Below, piece by piece: positions 31,827 through 43,944 of a stretch of DNA of 64,000 bases. The notes below the pieces were generated by a model. It was not told the origin of the DNA, ran no database searches, and saw only the letters and a list, made by a program, of their open reading frames with translations. How positions within the stretch are numbered: the stretch's first letter is position 1; every line of letters begins with the position of its first letter. A program made the position numbers and the translations under genes. The DNA is from Arachnopeziza araneosa. Lineage: Eukaryota > Ascomycota > Leotiomycetes > Helotiales > Arachnopezizaceae. Location: positions 1-64,000 of the forward strand of contig QYAI01000026.1 of NCBI GenBank assembly GCA_003988855.1, given 5' to 3'.

Positions 31827-34743
31827 GATGAACGTAAAATATAGTAATATTCGTCAACGAAAGTAGTGATATGATGCTGCAAGAGCGAATGTGCAAGTTG
31901 AACGGATGTGTGGGTTGATAATATCGAGAGAAGACTGTAATGGAAAATAAAAATGGAAAGAAGTGGGCAAAGAAGCGAATGACTTTGGCACTCAAGGACG
32001 ATGAGAGTAATTAATGAGGAAAGAAAAGACCTAGAGAGGATAGAGAGGAAAGGAAGGCTTCAAGGACAGGATCTCACCATATGATATATCTTTGGAGTGT
32101 TTGGCTCTTGCTGGGCCATGGCTTTCACAGCCTCCCCCTCGAACCGGGCCCATGTAAGATGTTTTGCGCGCGCCTTGATCTGGGACAGAGGAGCGGAGGT
32201 CTGCTTGCCCTTCGGTTAACAGGGGAGTGATAATCTTTCCTGCCGAGTCTGGCTAGCCATCGAGGAGGGTGAGGCTCGAGTCCCCCGGACTGAAACAGGA
32301 CGCAGTCCCATGTGCGAAGAAGCCGCAGGCTAATGCAGGTACAGAAGGCCTGTAGCCACCCGTTTGAGGCGACATGGTCCCGCAGCCGCGGGTCGTTCTA
32401 AAAACAACTCGGACTTCCTTTCATCTAGCCCAAATCTAGCCCCTCCAGGGTAAAGGCCGGCTGTTTCGAGCTTCACCCTGACTGTAATTACACAGCACTC
32501 AAAAGGTGAGCCTACCGAAGCTACTTCACGCCAAACCCACTGGCAGAACCGTGCTGAGAACCTCGACTCGAACAGCTCGAAGAAATAGATTCCCTTGTGC
32601 CAACTGTCTCGGAGAAACCAGGCAGCGAGGATCAATCAAGTGCCACCATGTCAAAAAGAGCGACCGCCGCCACCGATGAGATCTTGGCAAAAGCAGTGGC
32701 CATGGCGAGGAGACAGATCGAACAGAAGCGCACCAAGTCAGCAACCTTGTAATTAACCGCGGCGTCAACTGGTTGGAGGGCGCCTGGGCATTCGACGTTT
32801 CGCAATCTAGCGAATTACAGCCAACCAACACTTTTTATGAATAACGCTGCGAGACTAAAGGGCAGGTAGTTTGCGCTGCTGGTTCTATTCGTCGAGAACC
32901 TTCGTCAAACATATTCGCTATTTCGAAGTTTGAAGAATGATTGAGAGTGAGTCGCCAGAGGTCCTACGTTCGAGGTGGAGTCAGACCCTCCCCGCTGTTT
33001 CTTCAAGCGATGCTGCTGCAGTAGTTCTTCCGAAGGGGCCAAAGATGCAACCATCTCAGCAGTTTAGACATCGGCAAATGTAGCACAGATGCATCCATCT
33101 GATCCAGAGGAAGCATCTGATGATTCTATTCTGACCACGCGGTATTGTTAGCAACTCTCTAATCTCCACTTTGTTGTATTTGTGTACTCGTGGGAGGTAA
33201 TCTCACTCTGCCCAAATTGGAAGCATGGCCAAATGAAAGCCTCCCAGAATGGCATCGCTACAAGCGTGTCCTCCACGTCATCCACCTTTCGGGAAATCAT
33301 CAACACCAAGTTCAGAAAGACAGGCACCCCTTCAAGGAGAAGCAACCCAGTCCGGTCTGCAGATACGGATCCAGGTACGATCGGGTTGGAACCGGCATCT
33401 ACAGACAGCACAAGTCCGCTACAACTATCGGGTACTTCCAAAAAACGATATGGTATCTCTTTCGTCTCGGGTTGCCGTTTCGACGTGAAGTCCTCTCGTC
33501 CTTTGCAGATTCCCTAAAGAGATCCGGAACTGATTCTCAAGCAACTTCGTATCCAACTTTAGACACCGACCCACCATTCTCTCTCATTCTGATTCTCACA
33601 ATGCACCTGCACCGCCAGGTAAGGTCAGAAACAGAACAAAGCTTACTGTGACCCACCTACTGCACCTTCCTCGTCGAGAGCGCACACCTGACCAGGAGAA
33701 AGCCACAGCGACGGAATACCACTCCATGAAACGCGAAAATCGCCATACGAGAAGAAGAAACAGCTGTCGCTCGGGACTTTCTCCGTATCGTATTCACGCG
33801 GTGTGCTGCGGGGTACAGTTCGGTTTTGCACAGATGAAACGCACAGTGATTCTGCAGGGTGGCGTGCCTTGCCGGTTGGCTGCACGCCCCTTTCCAGCAG
33901 CCTGTCTTCAAGACGGGCATGGCGTCGGCTGGGGCTTCGACGGCGACTTTCGGGGCTGTGCAAACTGTGAATCTTCTCCTCTGCATGAGAATGAAAACTT
34001 CGGATGAAGATCTGTTTCGAGTTTATGCCTGCATAAACTTATGTCGCGGCATAAGATGTCAGTGACCTGTCGTAGTTGATAATGGCGTTTGACGTTTTGT
34101 GGTCTGCATGAATTTGAGAGGCTGAGTAGGCGGAACGAATCGAACCCACTGCTGCGGTTGTGCTGTGCCGGGTATGTCCTGGAGTCGGATCAGTGATCGC
34201 CTCCATGCGTGGAGTTTTTCGACGCTCTTCGAGCTATTGGTAAGAAAACCCAATTGCTTCCTGTGGCAGAGTAAAATACGGATTCTGGAGAAAGAATATG
34301 TCTTCCTCTTAGAGACTAGATTGTTACTCAAGAAGTGAAAGATGATGGGATTTTCGAACCACGTCGATTCTTCTACCAATCAACTTTCCCGTCAGTCCAA
34401 GTTAGGAGGACCTTGCAACTTTACTGAGATATGTTGACTTTCTTGATAGATGTTCATGGGTTTGATAGTTGGAGAGAAAAGAGATACTTAAAACCAACGC
34501 TATAGGTCCGAGCTTCAATTGAAGGATGACTTCCTTTTCACTTGACTGTGGTTTACGACAAGCTAAAATGTGAAGAGTTCTTTGGGATCACCTCGGTTTG
34601 TTTTATCCAATCTGAAAAGCCCTCCTTTAGGTGAAGGAAGTCTACTAAACGTCATGTATACTAACAACTCAGTCCTGTTTTTGATTATTCCATTCATTTT
34701 GAGTTCTAGGTCATCAATCATAATCTTGTAACGTCTTCATCTT
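31827..34743. other. Gene-poor 2.9-kb region
   Basis: Between the CFEM gene start (31826, minus strand) and the BAR-SH3 stop (34744, minus strand). Overlapping frames around 33.18-33.65 kb and 33.64-34.0 kb are not coherent and match no family I know. A 34-codon frame beginning at an ATG in good context (32648) is Lys/Arg/Ala-rich but too small to support. The first few hundred bases are the CFEM promoter. I see no repeat array or intact transposon. Confidence 0.45.
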
Positions 34744-36258
34744 TCAAGCCAGCTTGCAGTAATTAGCTGGAAAACTACCTTTTTGACCTCTCAATTCCCC
34801 TGTCCACCAGTCATCAGTACTGTCTGTTTTCTTGAGGACCTTGATCTGGTCTCCTTCTCTGAAGCTTAGATCACCCTGACTTTGTCCCTCGAATGAGTAT
34901 AAGGCCACCGCATATAGGAACTGCGAACCAATTCGTTTCGGTGGAGGAGGCGGTGGCTTCTTCTTTTGCGCAGCACTTCGTTGGAAATAGTCTGTGCTGC
35001 TTGAAGCAGACCGATTCGCATAGGGAGATGTTGGCGTGAGGTGATTGGAATAGTTTGGTGGTTCTGGAGACGGGGATGGGGATTGTGCAGGTGGAGAGGC
35101 AACAACAAGGGAATTCGAGGAAGGGATTCTCCCCATGCGCGCTTCGGGATTTGGAGAGGGTAGAGATGCTTGGCCCGATGGTCGGCGGTTTGTAATGCCA
35201 TTGCGGATGTTCAAGCCTGTAATAGATGAACCTGGGCGTCGATCTTCTAGGTTCATTGGTTGATGCACTGCCTTTCCACGAGCTATAGAATTGATACTTT
35301 CCACTTCTTGTTGAATAGGTTTGAAGTCTCGTTCCCAAACTGCAATAACTTCATCCATTGGTGGAGGAGGAGACTGGAAGCCTGTTTCTTCACAATAGTT
35401 GTGAAGTGAGGTATAGCATTGAGCAAGGAGTGTGTTCTGTATCATGATCTGAACTGCTAGAAGATGAGGCAGGATTGAAAAGGCAGCGGCTATGATAGGA
35501 GGAAGGGTTTCTCGGAGATGCTCATCCGCCACTTTGAAAGCCTACGCAGGTTAGTTGAGACCAAAGAATGTAATAGCGGAATTTCGACAGCAAATGCTCT
35601 CACCCAGTACCATCAATATTGAACCGGGCGAAAAGATATCAAACGAATGATCTACCACTCACATCAGCTGCCTGAGCCAATTCCTCCTCTGCCTTTGCAA
35701 GAGCGGCATTCTCTCGATCCGTGCGCTTCAACTTTTTGTTGTAGTTGATGACTCTGTCTTGGTACCTCTCCCAATCAAGTCTTTTATTATCCCTCTTTTT
35801 GATCGTTTTGCGTACAGGTGCCAGATATTCTTTCGCGTCTGTTGCGGGCTTTATTACACGCGCGTCCATCATAGTAACTTCCTCTAACAAATCCGTCTTC
35901 AGCTCAGCGTATACAGTCTTCAACTTGAAGGTTCGATCGAGTTGTTCTCGCGGGGTTTCAACTGGGTCATGCCCATGACCGTCGGCTGCCCCAATGATGG
36001 GATTATAAAGTTCCTCGAATGTGGAAACTTCGGCCAGTTGATTGTTGAGGATTGAAACCCAAGCATCACGCCAAGCTTTTGAGGCCTCAACTATCTGGTG
36101 AGAGGCATTAGCTACCTAATTTGTTCGAAGATCTGGAGGCACACCTTTCCAAGCGTCTTGTCGGCATCATCATAGTCTTTCAGCAGTACAGCGACATTCG
36201 CTTGATCTCCTGGGCCTTTCTTCATCAATTTGCCAAACTGGCGGTTCATGGACTTCAT
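34744..36258 (-). CDS. BAR-SH3 (amphiphysin/Rvs-like) membrane-remodelling protein
   Basis: Three exons, 36258-36145, 36094-35663 and 35541-34744 (introns 50 and 121 nt, phase 0 at both junctions), giving 447 residues. The N-terminal ~260 residues are long charged helices (WRDAWVSILNNQLAEV, VYAELKTDLLEEV, DKRLDWERYQDR-type) typical of a BAR domain, which dimerises and bends or senses curved membranes. A Ser/Pro-rich linker with a polyproline run follows. The last ~60 residues are an SH3 domain with all hallmark blocks (ALYSFEG, GDLSFREGDQI, DDWWTGEL, GSFPANYC). This domain order is the amphiphysin/Rvs167 arrangement, which acts in endocytosis and cortical actin. The N-terminal sequence differs from the Rvs167 form I know, so it may be the second fungal BAR-SH3 subtype. 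The gene is divergent from the Mte1-like gene. Confidence 0.88.
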
Positions 36259-36807
36259 TCTGGCGATGTGATTGTTGGTTAAATTTGTCGTAGTTTTGTC
36301 AAGTATTATAGGAATGTTGTCTCATAAAACCAACAAAGGCTTCGACTGAAACCAGAACTGAGAAAAATGGGTAGTAGACAGGAATGCCAATTGTCACAGC
36401 CTCGCAGAAAACAGGAAAAGGAAAGATCGCGTCAATGGCCAGATGGCTGCGGCGCATTTGCTCAGCTACCCAATTTCCTGAAACAGACTTGGCGGCGCGG
36501 GGTTGTGGATGCAGAATGACTGCGCCTAATTAAAACCCAACCTCCAACAAGAAACAATATGACGCGAGAGATCAAAACGAATGGATGATGTCTATTCTCA
36601 GAGAGAAGATAGAGGAGATATAGGGCTAGGAATATCTTACCAAGGTCCTAGTGACACTTTATTGGATAAAACCGATCGCACGTGATACCGTCATATCTTG
36701 GCAACCAGCAAGCGCGTGTCGCGTGTTCGTGCCTTCCTCAACATCGTCGAGTTAAGGACTTAAGGCGACAAATAATGCTATAAGTCAGCCCGAACAACTA
36801 CAATGCC
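36259..36807. other. Divergent promoter between BAR-SH3 and Mte1-like genes
   Basis: About 550 bp separating the start codons of the two divergent genes. It is the only upstream space for both, so elements here could act in both directions. A CACGTGAT box near 36679 resembles an E-box/Cbf1-type site. It is seen by eye only. Confidence 0.5.
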
Positions 36808-39501
36808 ATGGCTACGACAGTCAATACTCCTGGCGCTGCAGGAGTTCTTGCATCTCTCAATGTACCTTTGACTCAACAGACAGCTCCTGTTCTCGAACAT
36901 CGATGTCTCTATACCTCAGATATACGGAAGAAAGTGAAGATATGGCAAGATGGACGGCTCAAATTCCACACATTCAACAGGAAAATAATGGTCTGGGATG
37001 AAAGATCGCACTTCATAGGCGAAACATACTGGCGGGATGATGAAGAGTTTGGTGATGGTGAAGAGTTGCAACTGGAGCGGAATGGTACTTTGGTCGAAGT
37101 CGGAGAATGCATCGGAAAGTATGAGACGGACTTGACAGATTTGGTGGGTAAGAGGGTTAAGGATAGAGAAGAACGAGCTGCTGCAAAGATTGCTACTGGA
37201 ACTCCGAAGAAATTCCCTTCTACTTTCGTTGGAAATCAAGAGACGCCCGGAGGTGCCTACCTACGACCTAAGTCATTAAACGCAGTCTTGACGCCAACCG
37301 GCCATTATGGTAGAGCGCTAATGCCTGATACCTCGCCATTCGAGGATCGACGGCGACTTGCAAATGCGATCTCACAACACAAAGGGGACGATAGACCGGC
37401 AAAGAGAAGGAAGCAGGAATTTCCACCTAGCAAGAGCGGTTATGCTCAAAATCTGATGGGTACCAAGATTACTCTGACTTCTTCGAGACCAACAAGCACG
37501 GCATCGATCCATTACGAACCCGTGAGAGTACGACCCATTCAAAACACTCCTGCACCCACCATTGACTTAACAATGGACGAAGATAGTGGAAATTCCCAAA
37601 CTGTTGGGGAAAATCCCCGAAGAAAATCCAATGAAAGAGATCGATCAGCCAAACTACAGCAACGAACACGCCCATCTCCAAAACCTAAAAGTAACTATGC
37701 TAGTAATTTGACTGGGGCTACCCTTACGCTCTCTCGACCGAGTGATTTCTCACGATTGCGGACGAAGCATACGGCGCAGGTAAATGAGAATCCGACAACC
37801 AATAAACACATTCAGCCAGACTTATTTACCTCCTCGGTCACGGAAAGTCATTCATCTAATGTCGAGCTCTATACAGAGCGTCCAGCAGCAGTGATTGAAG
37901 ACACACAGAGGCCAACGGTTAAAGGTCTGCAATCGCGACGAGAAGATGGTTCTAGAGCTCGATCGTCTTCCCCTCCATCAAGAGCCCCAACACCATCAGT
38001 CGGGCATAATCACAGTTTGCAGAAAGGTTCAGTTCTCCAGTCTTCTACTATTAATCCCACACCAGACCGTCCAACATCTGCATTGAAAATCAAATCTAGG
38101 TCACCGAGAAAGATGATGATGCTCATGGATCGTCCAAGTTCGCGTCCGTCGGCAACCAGTGAATCATCTATTCCAAATAGACATATTCTGCGGCCTCCTG
38201 ATACGCCATCTAATGAACCTATCCTGTCTCAGGCAACAATTCGATTGGATGCTTTCTGCAAGAAACAAGAAGAAGCTTTAAAAGCGCGTCTCTATAGAAG
38301 ACCACCGCAATTGGAAGATTTATCCTCCTCTCCCACGGACAGTGGAATTGATCACCAAACTATTGATCAACTCCTAACTCGGAAAATTGGGCCTCAACTG
38401 AACGGGAGCAGTGGTACTGCAGAGCAGGGGGCAAAGGAAAAGGCAATGGGCGATTCAACACCATTAGCTATTTGTAAGGGTGCAAGGAATCCTCCAGAAG
38501 TTGGCTTAGATACCGAAGTTTTCGTCAGTGCCAATTCTGCGACTATCGACAAGGCATGTTCACTGCCGGCAATGGCTGAGCAGAGCAATTTTGCCACAGC
38601 AGCTGACTTTTGCCCGTCTGACAGCGACAAGAATAGGCAATCCGAGCCTATCTTAAAGATGTCACCTACAATTGAAGATCAATCGGAAAACGAGGCTTCG
38701 GAGACCCCACCAGAACGGGCATACAACCGCAACGTGATTCCAAACCCCGCGTCAGCAGATAAATTCTTTTCAGCTCACACTGAGGCTGGACCAAAAATTT
38801 CCCCAACAGATGAGGTTGGCGAAACAGTGCAGCTTGCGAGTGATATATCGCCTCTTCCGCATTCTAATCATTCGGATTCATCGTCAACCGTCAACGGGTC
38901 TAGGACCAAAGACAGAAGGACTGAAGACATTAGCAATGCAATCCAGTCAGCAACAGATTGTTTCCGAGCCATCATCAAGGCATCAGCTAGCCCTGTCGCG
39001 CGGGTTGAAAAACTGGCACCAGATAAACCCGAGAATGCGTGGCCGACTCCCACGAACCCCAACCTTGAGTCAAAGTCAAAGGACCTGGCTGTGAACCCAT
39101 TGCCCGAATCACCGCCCAACGCAGAGGCGACTAGACTGGGTGGAGCTGTGTTAGACTTGGCCATGGCTCCGGTCAAAATCTCCGAGTCTCGAGATTCAGG
39201 GAGGGTGCAATTGAATACCCCGAAGCCAAGCCTTGGACAAGTAAGGCTGGCGAATCCAGCAACACGAGGCAAGTCACTTCAAAGGCTAGCTGCGAACACG
39301 GTAGAGGCACTGAATCCTGTAAATCTAATGGGCCCTCCTCAGCCACGAATTCGGAGCCGAGTTGAGAGGCCTCAAATTAGGGAGGATATAGCAAATAGAA
39401 TAGGTATAGCGGCGGTGAGAGAAGAGACCGCAGGTGGCGCTTGGAGTCGGGAAGCGTTCGACCTGTTTGGCAACTGGAAGCCTCCCGAAAAGGCTGCGTG
39501 A
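36808..39501 (+). CDS. DUF2439 (ZGRF1/Mte1/Dbl2 N-terminal type) protein
   Basis: Single-exon frame of 897 residues from ATG 36808. Residues ~28-105 (starting APVLEHRCLYTSD, with KIWQDGRLKFHTFNRKIMVWDE) match the DUF2439 domain found at the N-terminus of human ZGRF1, yeast Mte1 and S. pombe Dbl2. Those proteins work with the Mph1/FANCM-type helicase in D-loop and fork processing and telomere upkeep. The rest is disordered and Ser/Pro-rich, with two near-identical blocks, K-S-x-Y-A-x-N-L-x-G-x-x-(I/L)-T-L, near residues 211 and 294. The extreme C-terminus (WSREAFDLFGNWKPP) looks conserved in this fungal group. No helicase domain follows, unlike ZGRF1, so this is the Mte1-like short form. Nuclear location is inferred. 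Confidence 0.8.
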   Translation: MATTVNTPGAAGVLASLNVPLTQQTAPVLEHRCLYTSDIRKKVKIWQDGRLKFHTFNRKIMVWDERSHFIGETYWRDDEEFGDGEELQLERNGTLVEVGECIGKYETDLTDLVGKRVKDREERAAAKIATGTPKKFPSTFVGNQETPGGAYLRPKSLNAVLTPTGHYGRALMPDTSPFEDRRRLANAISQHKGDDRPAKRRKQEFPPSKSGYAQNLMGTKITLTSSRPTSTASIHYEPVRVRPIQNTPAPTIDLTMDEDSGNSQTVGENPRRKSNERDRSAKLQQRTRPSPKPKSNYASNLTGATLTLSRPSDFSRLRTKHTAQVNENPTTNKHIQPDLFTSSVTESHSSNVELYTERPAAVIEDTQRPTVKGLQSRREDGSRARSSSPPSRAPTPSVGHNHSLQKGSVLQSSTINPTPDRPTSALKIKSRSPRKMMMLMDRPSSRPSATSESSIPNRHILRPPDTPSNEPILSQATIRLDAFCKKQEEALKARLYRRPPQLEDLSSSPTDSGIDHQTIDQLLTRKIGPQLNGSSGTAEQGAKEKAMGDSTPLAICKGARNPPEVGLDTEVFVSANSATIDKACSLPAMAEQSNFATAADFCPSDSDKNRQSEPILKMSPTIEDQSENEASETPPERAYNRNVIPNPASADKFFSAHTEAGPKISPTDEVGETVQLASDISPLPHSNHSDSSSTVNGSRTKDRRTEDISNAIQSATDCFRAIIKASASPVARVEKLAPDKPENAWPTPTNPNLESKSKDLAVNPLPESPPNAEATRLGGAVLDLAMAPVKISESRDSGRVQLNTPKPSLGQVRLANPATRGKSLQRLAANTVEALNPVNLMGPPQPRIRSRVERPQIREDIANRIGIAAVREETAGGAWSREAFDLFGNWKPPEKAA

Positions 39502-40531
39502 GCTCCCGTCATTCTGGCTAGTGGTCAAGTATCAGCACAAACAATTACTCTACAACGCCCAATGATTGGGTTTCCATGTTAAGCCGGAACTATGTAGCCC
39601 TGAAAGAGTCAAGTAAAGGCACACTGTGTCAATGATGCCAATATATGTGACACATACATTTCCTCCAGAGCCTTTCTTCCTCCAGTGGGGGCAGCCAAGT
39701 TCTCACTTCCACGCGGGAATTATTCACGTGTAGCCTAGAGTCTCTCACAATACGAGCGCACTGGGGCGTCAAGCGGCTTAAGAAGAGGACAAATCAGGAG
39801 CAGCAGGTCGTAAACCTTCGAGACCAAAGTGCAATCGACGGAGTCTGAAACGAAGCAGATGCCCCCATGTTACGTTGATTCCACGCGAGTGATCACTCGC
39901 CACTGATCCATGGTGCCGCTGCTCGGGCCTGTGCTAGCACCTTCGCCCAGCCCAATTTGCTCGCTTGGGGTTCGACTGCCACTCAGCAGCTGAACCGAAT
40001 CCTCCACCTTCATCGACGGCTTTCCCAGGCTTTCCCAACACCAACATCACCATCACCATCACCATCCCCATCCCCATCATCATTATCCTCAAACATGGCG
40101 GATTGAAGTAGACGTGTGCATGTCCCGACTCCGATCCGCCGCAGATGAAGAAAACCTTTCATCGCAATCTCCCACTCACCGATAGTGTTGGCATCACCCC
40201 TTGATGCCCTCACCGAGGGCGCTGCGCTGGGTTGGCTCTGTCGCGCCGGGGCGAGCAGCGCGATAGTTGCCTTGGGCAAAGCCTCGCCTGGTTGTTTATA
40301 TACACCAAGAGTCTCCCTTCCCGATATCTCCAGCTAGGTCATATTCTTATTTCGTTGTGTCCTTGACCTTGCTTTATATATCCGTTTCTTTTCCTAAACC
40401 TTCTGAGCCGCACCCAACAACACCATGGCTGGTACGACGAAGACTACTTGACATCGAGCACGCAGCCCATCAACCTGAACTACCGTCAAGTAACCAACCA
40501 CCACGCTTCCGCTATATACCTTACATCAAAC
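39502..40531. other. Intergenic region with CAT/CCATCC microsatellite
   Basis: About 1 kb: the 3' region of the Mte1-like gene and the promoter of the zinc-cluster paralogue that starts at 40532. CACGTG-containing sequence occurs near 39725. A trinucleotide-like CACCAT repeat is listed separately. No gene is supported. Confidence 0.5.
40042..40086 (+). repeat. CACCAT/CCATCC microsatellite
   Basis: Imperfect CAC-CAT units pass into CCCCAT units and end at CATCATCATT. Located about 450 bp upstream of the ATG at 40532. Confidence 0.75.
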
Positions 40532-42429
40532 ATGTCTTCTTTCAAGCTCTCGAAGAACGTCTCTCGATCGCCATCCCCAACACCTCAAGCCCACCATCCG
40601 CCCCAGCTGGTACTCCGCACAGCGGCGGCTACAGCCGCAGGTCAGTCGCAACCAGCAATGCAGCAAAACTCATCTCAACAACAGCGCTCTTACCCTATCT
40701 ATCCAATACCTATCCCGCCCAACCAGCTTTCTAAAGCCACAGAGCTGTATCGCAAGTACTTGTTGGCAGAACGCATCGCTCAAAGCCCAGCAGGGCCTAC
40801 CTACCATGGCTATTATCTTGATGTGCCACGCGCATCCTCTGCTGCTTCTGTTACTTCTCACGGTTCTTCACAACGCGACAGATCCGAATCCATTGCTGCA
40901 TCCAACTACGAAGCAACTGGTTCGGTGGTCTCTTTCGACGGCGGCGCGCAAAGTCCATCCTCTGTGAAGCAAGGCGAGAAGACTACATATACCGGGAAGT
41001 CTATCAGGACCCATAACAGGAAGAAGCTCCCTTCTCCAGATAGGGAAAAAGCAGCTTTGATACGCTTCCTTAAGGCTTGTTGGCCCTGTCGGGAGAGAAG
41101 GGTCCCTGTAAGTTTTCATCTGCGTTATCATTATCAAGGCTGACTATGAAGTGCCCACTCGAACACCACGATATCGACGCCCTTAAACACGAACCCCGCG
41201 AACCCCGTCCACGTCCTCAAACTCAACGTCAACCACAGTCATCCAGTTCAAGTCCTTCACAGAATGTGACATCGGGTGCACGATCAATGCAACGCGCGCC
41301 GTCGAACAATATGCAAGTAAATGCTCTATTTGGTCTTGGTGCCAATATCCCTCAGACTCTACCTTTTCCTACCTATGAGACTACTTTGGATATTCCAACA
41401 CCTGGCGGTGCATACACCAATTCCCAAACTGACGAGTCTACCTCACTTATCTATGGTGCCTCGAACGTCTCCACTCTAAATCCTGATCCTTACAATACTT
41501 ATTCGGATGGGTCTTTGTTTGCTCTTGGTGTTCAACGTGAAGGGTTCTTCTCTTGTCAATGCTTGACCGTTTGTACCCATTGGTGCACCAATGCGGAAGA
41601 ACTTCAGACCCATTTCGAACTTTCCCACTTTGCATTCGATCGAATCACCCCAGCCAATCGTTTTGTTTGTCGAAGATGTTTTCACTTCAACAACTATTTG
41701 GTTGGCCCTTGCTCCCATTGCTCTGCCGAAGGTTCAATCGAGCTCTGGATCTATGCTAAATACATTCGAACCCCATCATACCGTCACCATGGACCTCAGG
41801 GAGGAGATATCCCTATGCATCGAAACTCATCGTCGACGTACTACTCCACGCCATATACCTTTGGGAATCTCGACTCCCAGTTTGGTTCAAATATGGATGG
41901 GAGTATGGACGATGGGAACTTAGATGGTAACACAACACCGAACAATTACGACCTTCCAGATGGCAACGGCTACGGTGGCCCCTCCTCACAAGGTTATGGT
42001 TACGATCCGTTTAACTCTTCCGGTTCGGGTCCACAATTTCAGAGTAACAACTTTCGGTCTGCCAAATCACTCACAGCACATATCATCTTTCCTCGGTCGT
42101 ACCATGCCCAAAACCGCATGAAGATGATGCTGCTGACCCTGATTATTCTGGTTGCAATTACTTTTGGCTACACCCACGATTACATCATGCCACAAGCACG
42201 TCTTGCTCTCTCTAAAGCCATGGTTGAAGTAGATGATCATCTTCCTATCCTCGGACTTGTCGGCATCGCAGCTTCCTTCGCGACTTGTCTTTCTGTGAAG
42301 CATATATCAGAGCAGCGACTACGCAGAGCGAAAGGGTGTCCACTTCATGCACTTACCAGTCACCCTCTCGGTATCAAATTACGGCAAAGTGCCCCTGAAA
42401 CATATTTGAGAGGCGGTGTATATTCATAA
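40532..42429 (+). CDS. Half zinc-cluster protein with C-terminal membrane pair (paralogue 1)
   Basis: Two exons, 40532-41107 and 41152-42429, split by a 44-nt phase-0 intron (GTAAGT donor, CTGAC branch), giving 617 residues. The motif AALIRFLKACWPCRERRVP|C sits across the intron, forming C-x2-C-x6-C, and a His lies four residues after the third Cys (CPLEH). This is only the first half of a Zn2Cys6 cluster; no Cys follows to finish it. Residues ~324-345 (CQCLTVCTHWC..THFELSH) resemble a C2H2 finger, and ~365-385 (CRRCFHF..CSHC) a small zinc ribbon. Two hydrophobic segments at about 513-532 and 554-576 could span a membrane. I know of related fungal 'truncated zinc cluster' proteins only as uncharacterised. 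A DNA- or RNA-binding role is inferred. The gene is a paralogue of the one at 46515. Confidence 0.75.
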
Positions 42430-43626
42430 AAGTTTCAATCTCATTCATCTCTTCCAACATTGACGATTTATGATCATGATTACGATTTTATGAATATATA
42501 CCCTGCCATCTTATGTCATAGCGCCTGGTTCACGAAACGGTCAAAATATCTTGTACATTACATCTACTGGGGAGATATGTACAAGAAAATAGGATATCAT
42601 CCTTCTGGTCTCATTTGTCGGCGCTGCCTGGTGCATAGCGATGGTGTTTGGGTGAAGATTGACGGGCCTAGCTCTTAGTTAGGTCTAAGTGTAAAGTACC
42701 AGCACTTAAATACGAAGCGAGATGCTCGAGAAAGGGATTGTGCCGTGGCACGCGGAAGACGGAGTGTGTTGAGAAAGCACTCCAGTTAGGATGAAGTTGT
42801 GGGGGGTTGATAGGCGTGTTTGAATGTCTGTTTGAGCGAAACACTTCTCAGTGACATCGCTTAGAAGAAATTAGGGTCTAAATATCATGATTGTGGCTCG
42901 ACCTCTTTCCTCCTGTCTTTGTTCCTTTACTCGATTACTTTGTAGAACTTGTGCTTTCCCATCCTTACCAATAACGCTTACTTTCATCTTTTTTAGACTT
43001 TGTTTTTTTTCTGTGACTTCTTCCTCAAAATAAACATAGCCACCTATTAGTCTGCATCAGTATGAAGAGATGGTTAAACATAAATGGTCTAAAGAGAGAG
43101 TGGGGGAGTAGATGTCTTGGATGAGCAATTCGGATACAGCAACTTTCTTAAGTAGATTAGAACGATGGTTGGCCTGAAGATCAAATCATTCGCGCTTATA
43201 GCAATGAACAGGAGCTTCAGATTGAATTTTGGGCTTGAAACTAGTCTCGCATTCTTCGCTTGCTCTTTGTTTGACAATGTGAACCTAATTCTGAATAATT
43301 TTAGTTGCTGGTTTTGTGATGTCTACCAACACATAAAGCGAGATGACGGTGTTAAAGTCAAGGGGCTCGCTACATATCAACTGAGAACCCCTCCCGCCAC
43401 GCCAAATCAGATAAGATGTTGGTTTATCTTCAAAAGCAGTACTAGATTCTTATTGTGATTTACGTGTGACGCGTCCAATGCTCAACCTACTTGCAGATGA
43501 AAATAAGTCGCTAGAAAACGTGAAGATAAGTGGATTCCGGTAGCCCACCTTCATTTTGTCTGAATCTTCGATAAAGCAAAACATTTAAAGTCTCAATACC
43601 ACATCTTTTCAAACAAACTCATTACA

Positions 43627-43864
43627 GATAGTTTTAAAGCAGGAGGAACAAGTCAAGGTGGGTGCGAAAGAAATCGTATTTATTACTGACCCCAAAGATG
43701 AAGCGGCCACTCGTCGTAAGTCTTGGTTGGCTGGATTCAATCAAACTCCAACTTACAAAAACCCAGAAGAAATTCTTACCTCCAAGATCAAACTTGACGG
43801 TGTCTTCGCCCCAACTTGTTTTTGCCGTCGAGACTTTGTGGATGAGCCGTTTTGTTCATTCTAG
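43627..43864 (+). other. Possible coding exon or gene fragment
   Basis: A TTACAG acceptor-like junction opens a 78-codon frame that ends at a stop by 43864. It contains a polar stretch with VKVGAKEIVFITDPKDEAAT. The text reads like protein (a beta strand, then an acidic turn), but no ATG or complete gene could be assembled around it. It may be a relic or an internal exon. I cannot name a family. Confidence 0.2.
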
Positions 43865-43944
43865 CGTGCTTTGAATCATCGCTCATCGTATCACTTGGAC
43901 GCTCAGTACTCAATTTCAAGGTAACGCCGACGGCCGGTCACGCG

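Noticed and set aside
32240..32300. Another B-box-like GGCTCGAGTCC stretch
   Set aside because: No pairing T-stem and no acceptor stem; CG-rich by chance.
33182..34007. Transposon relic
   Set aside because: No terminal inverted repeats, transposase-like or reverse-transcriptase-like motifs were seen.
34111..34200. tRNA-like GGTTCGATTC on the minus strand
   Set aside because: The B-box-like text is there, but the T-stem and acceptor stem do not pair, and no A-box or anticodon arm can be drawn at the right distance.
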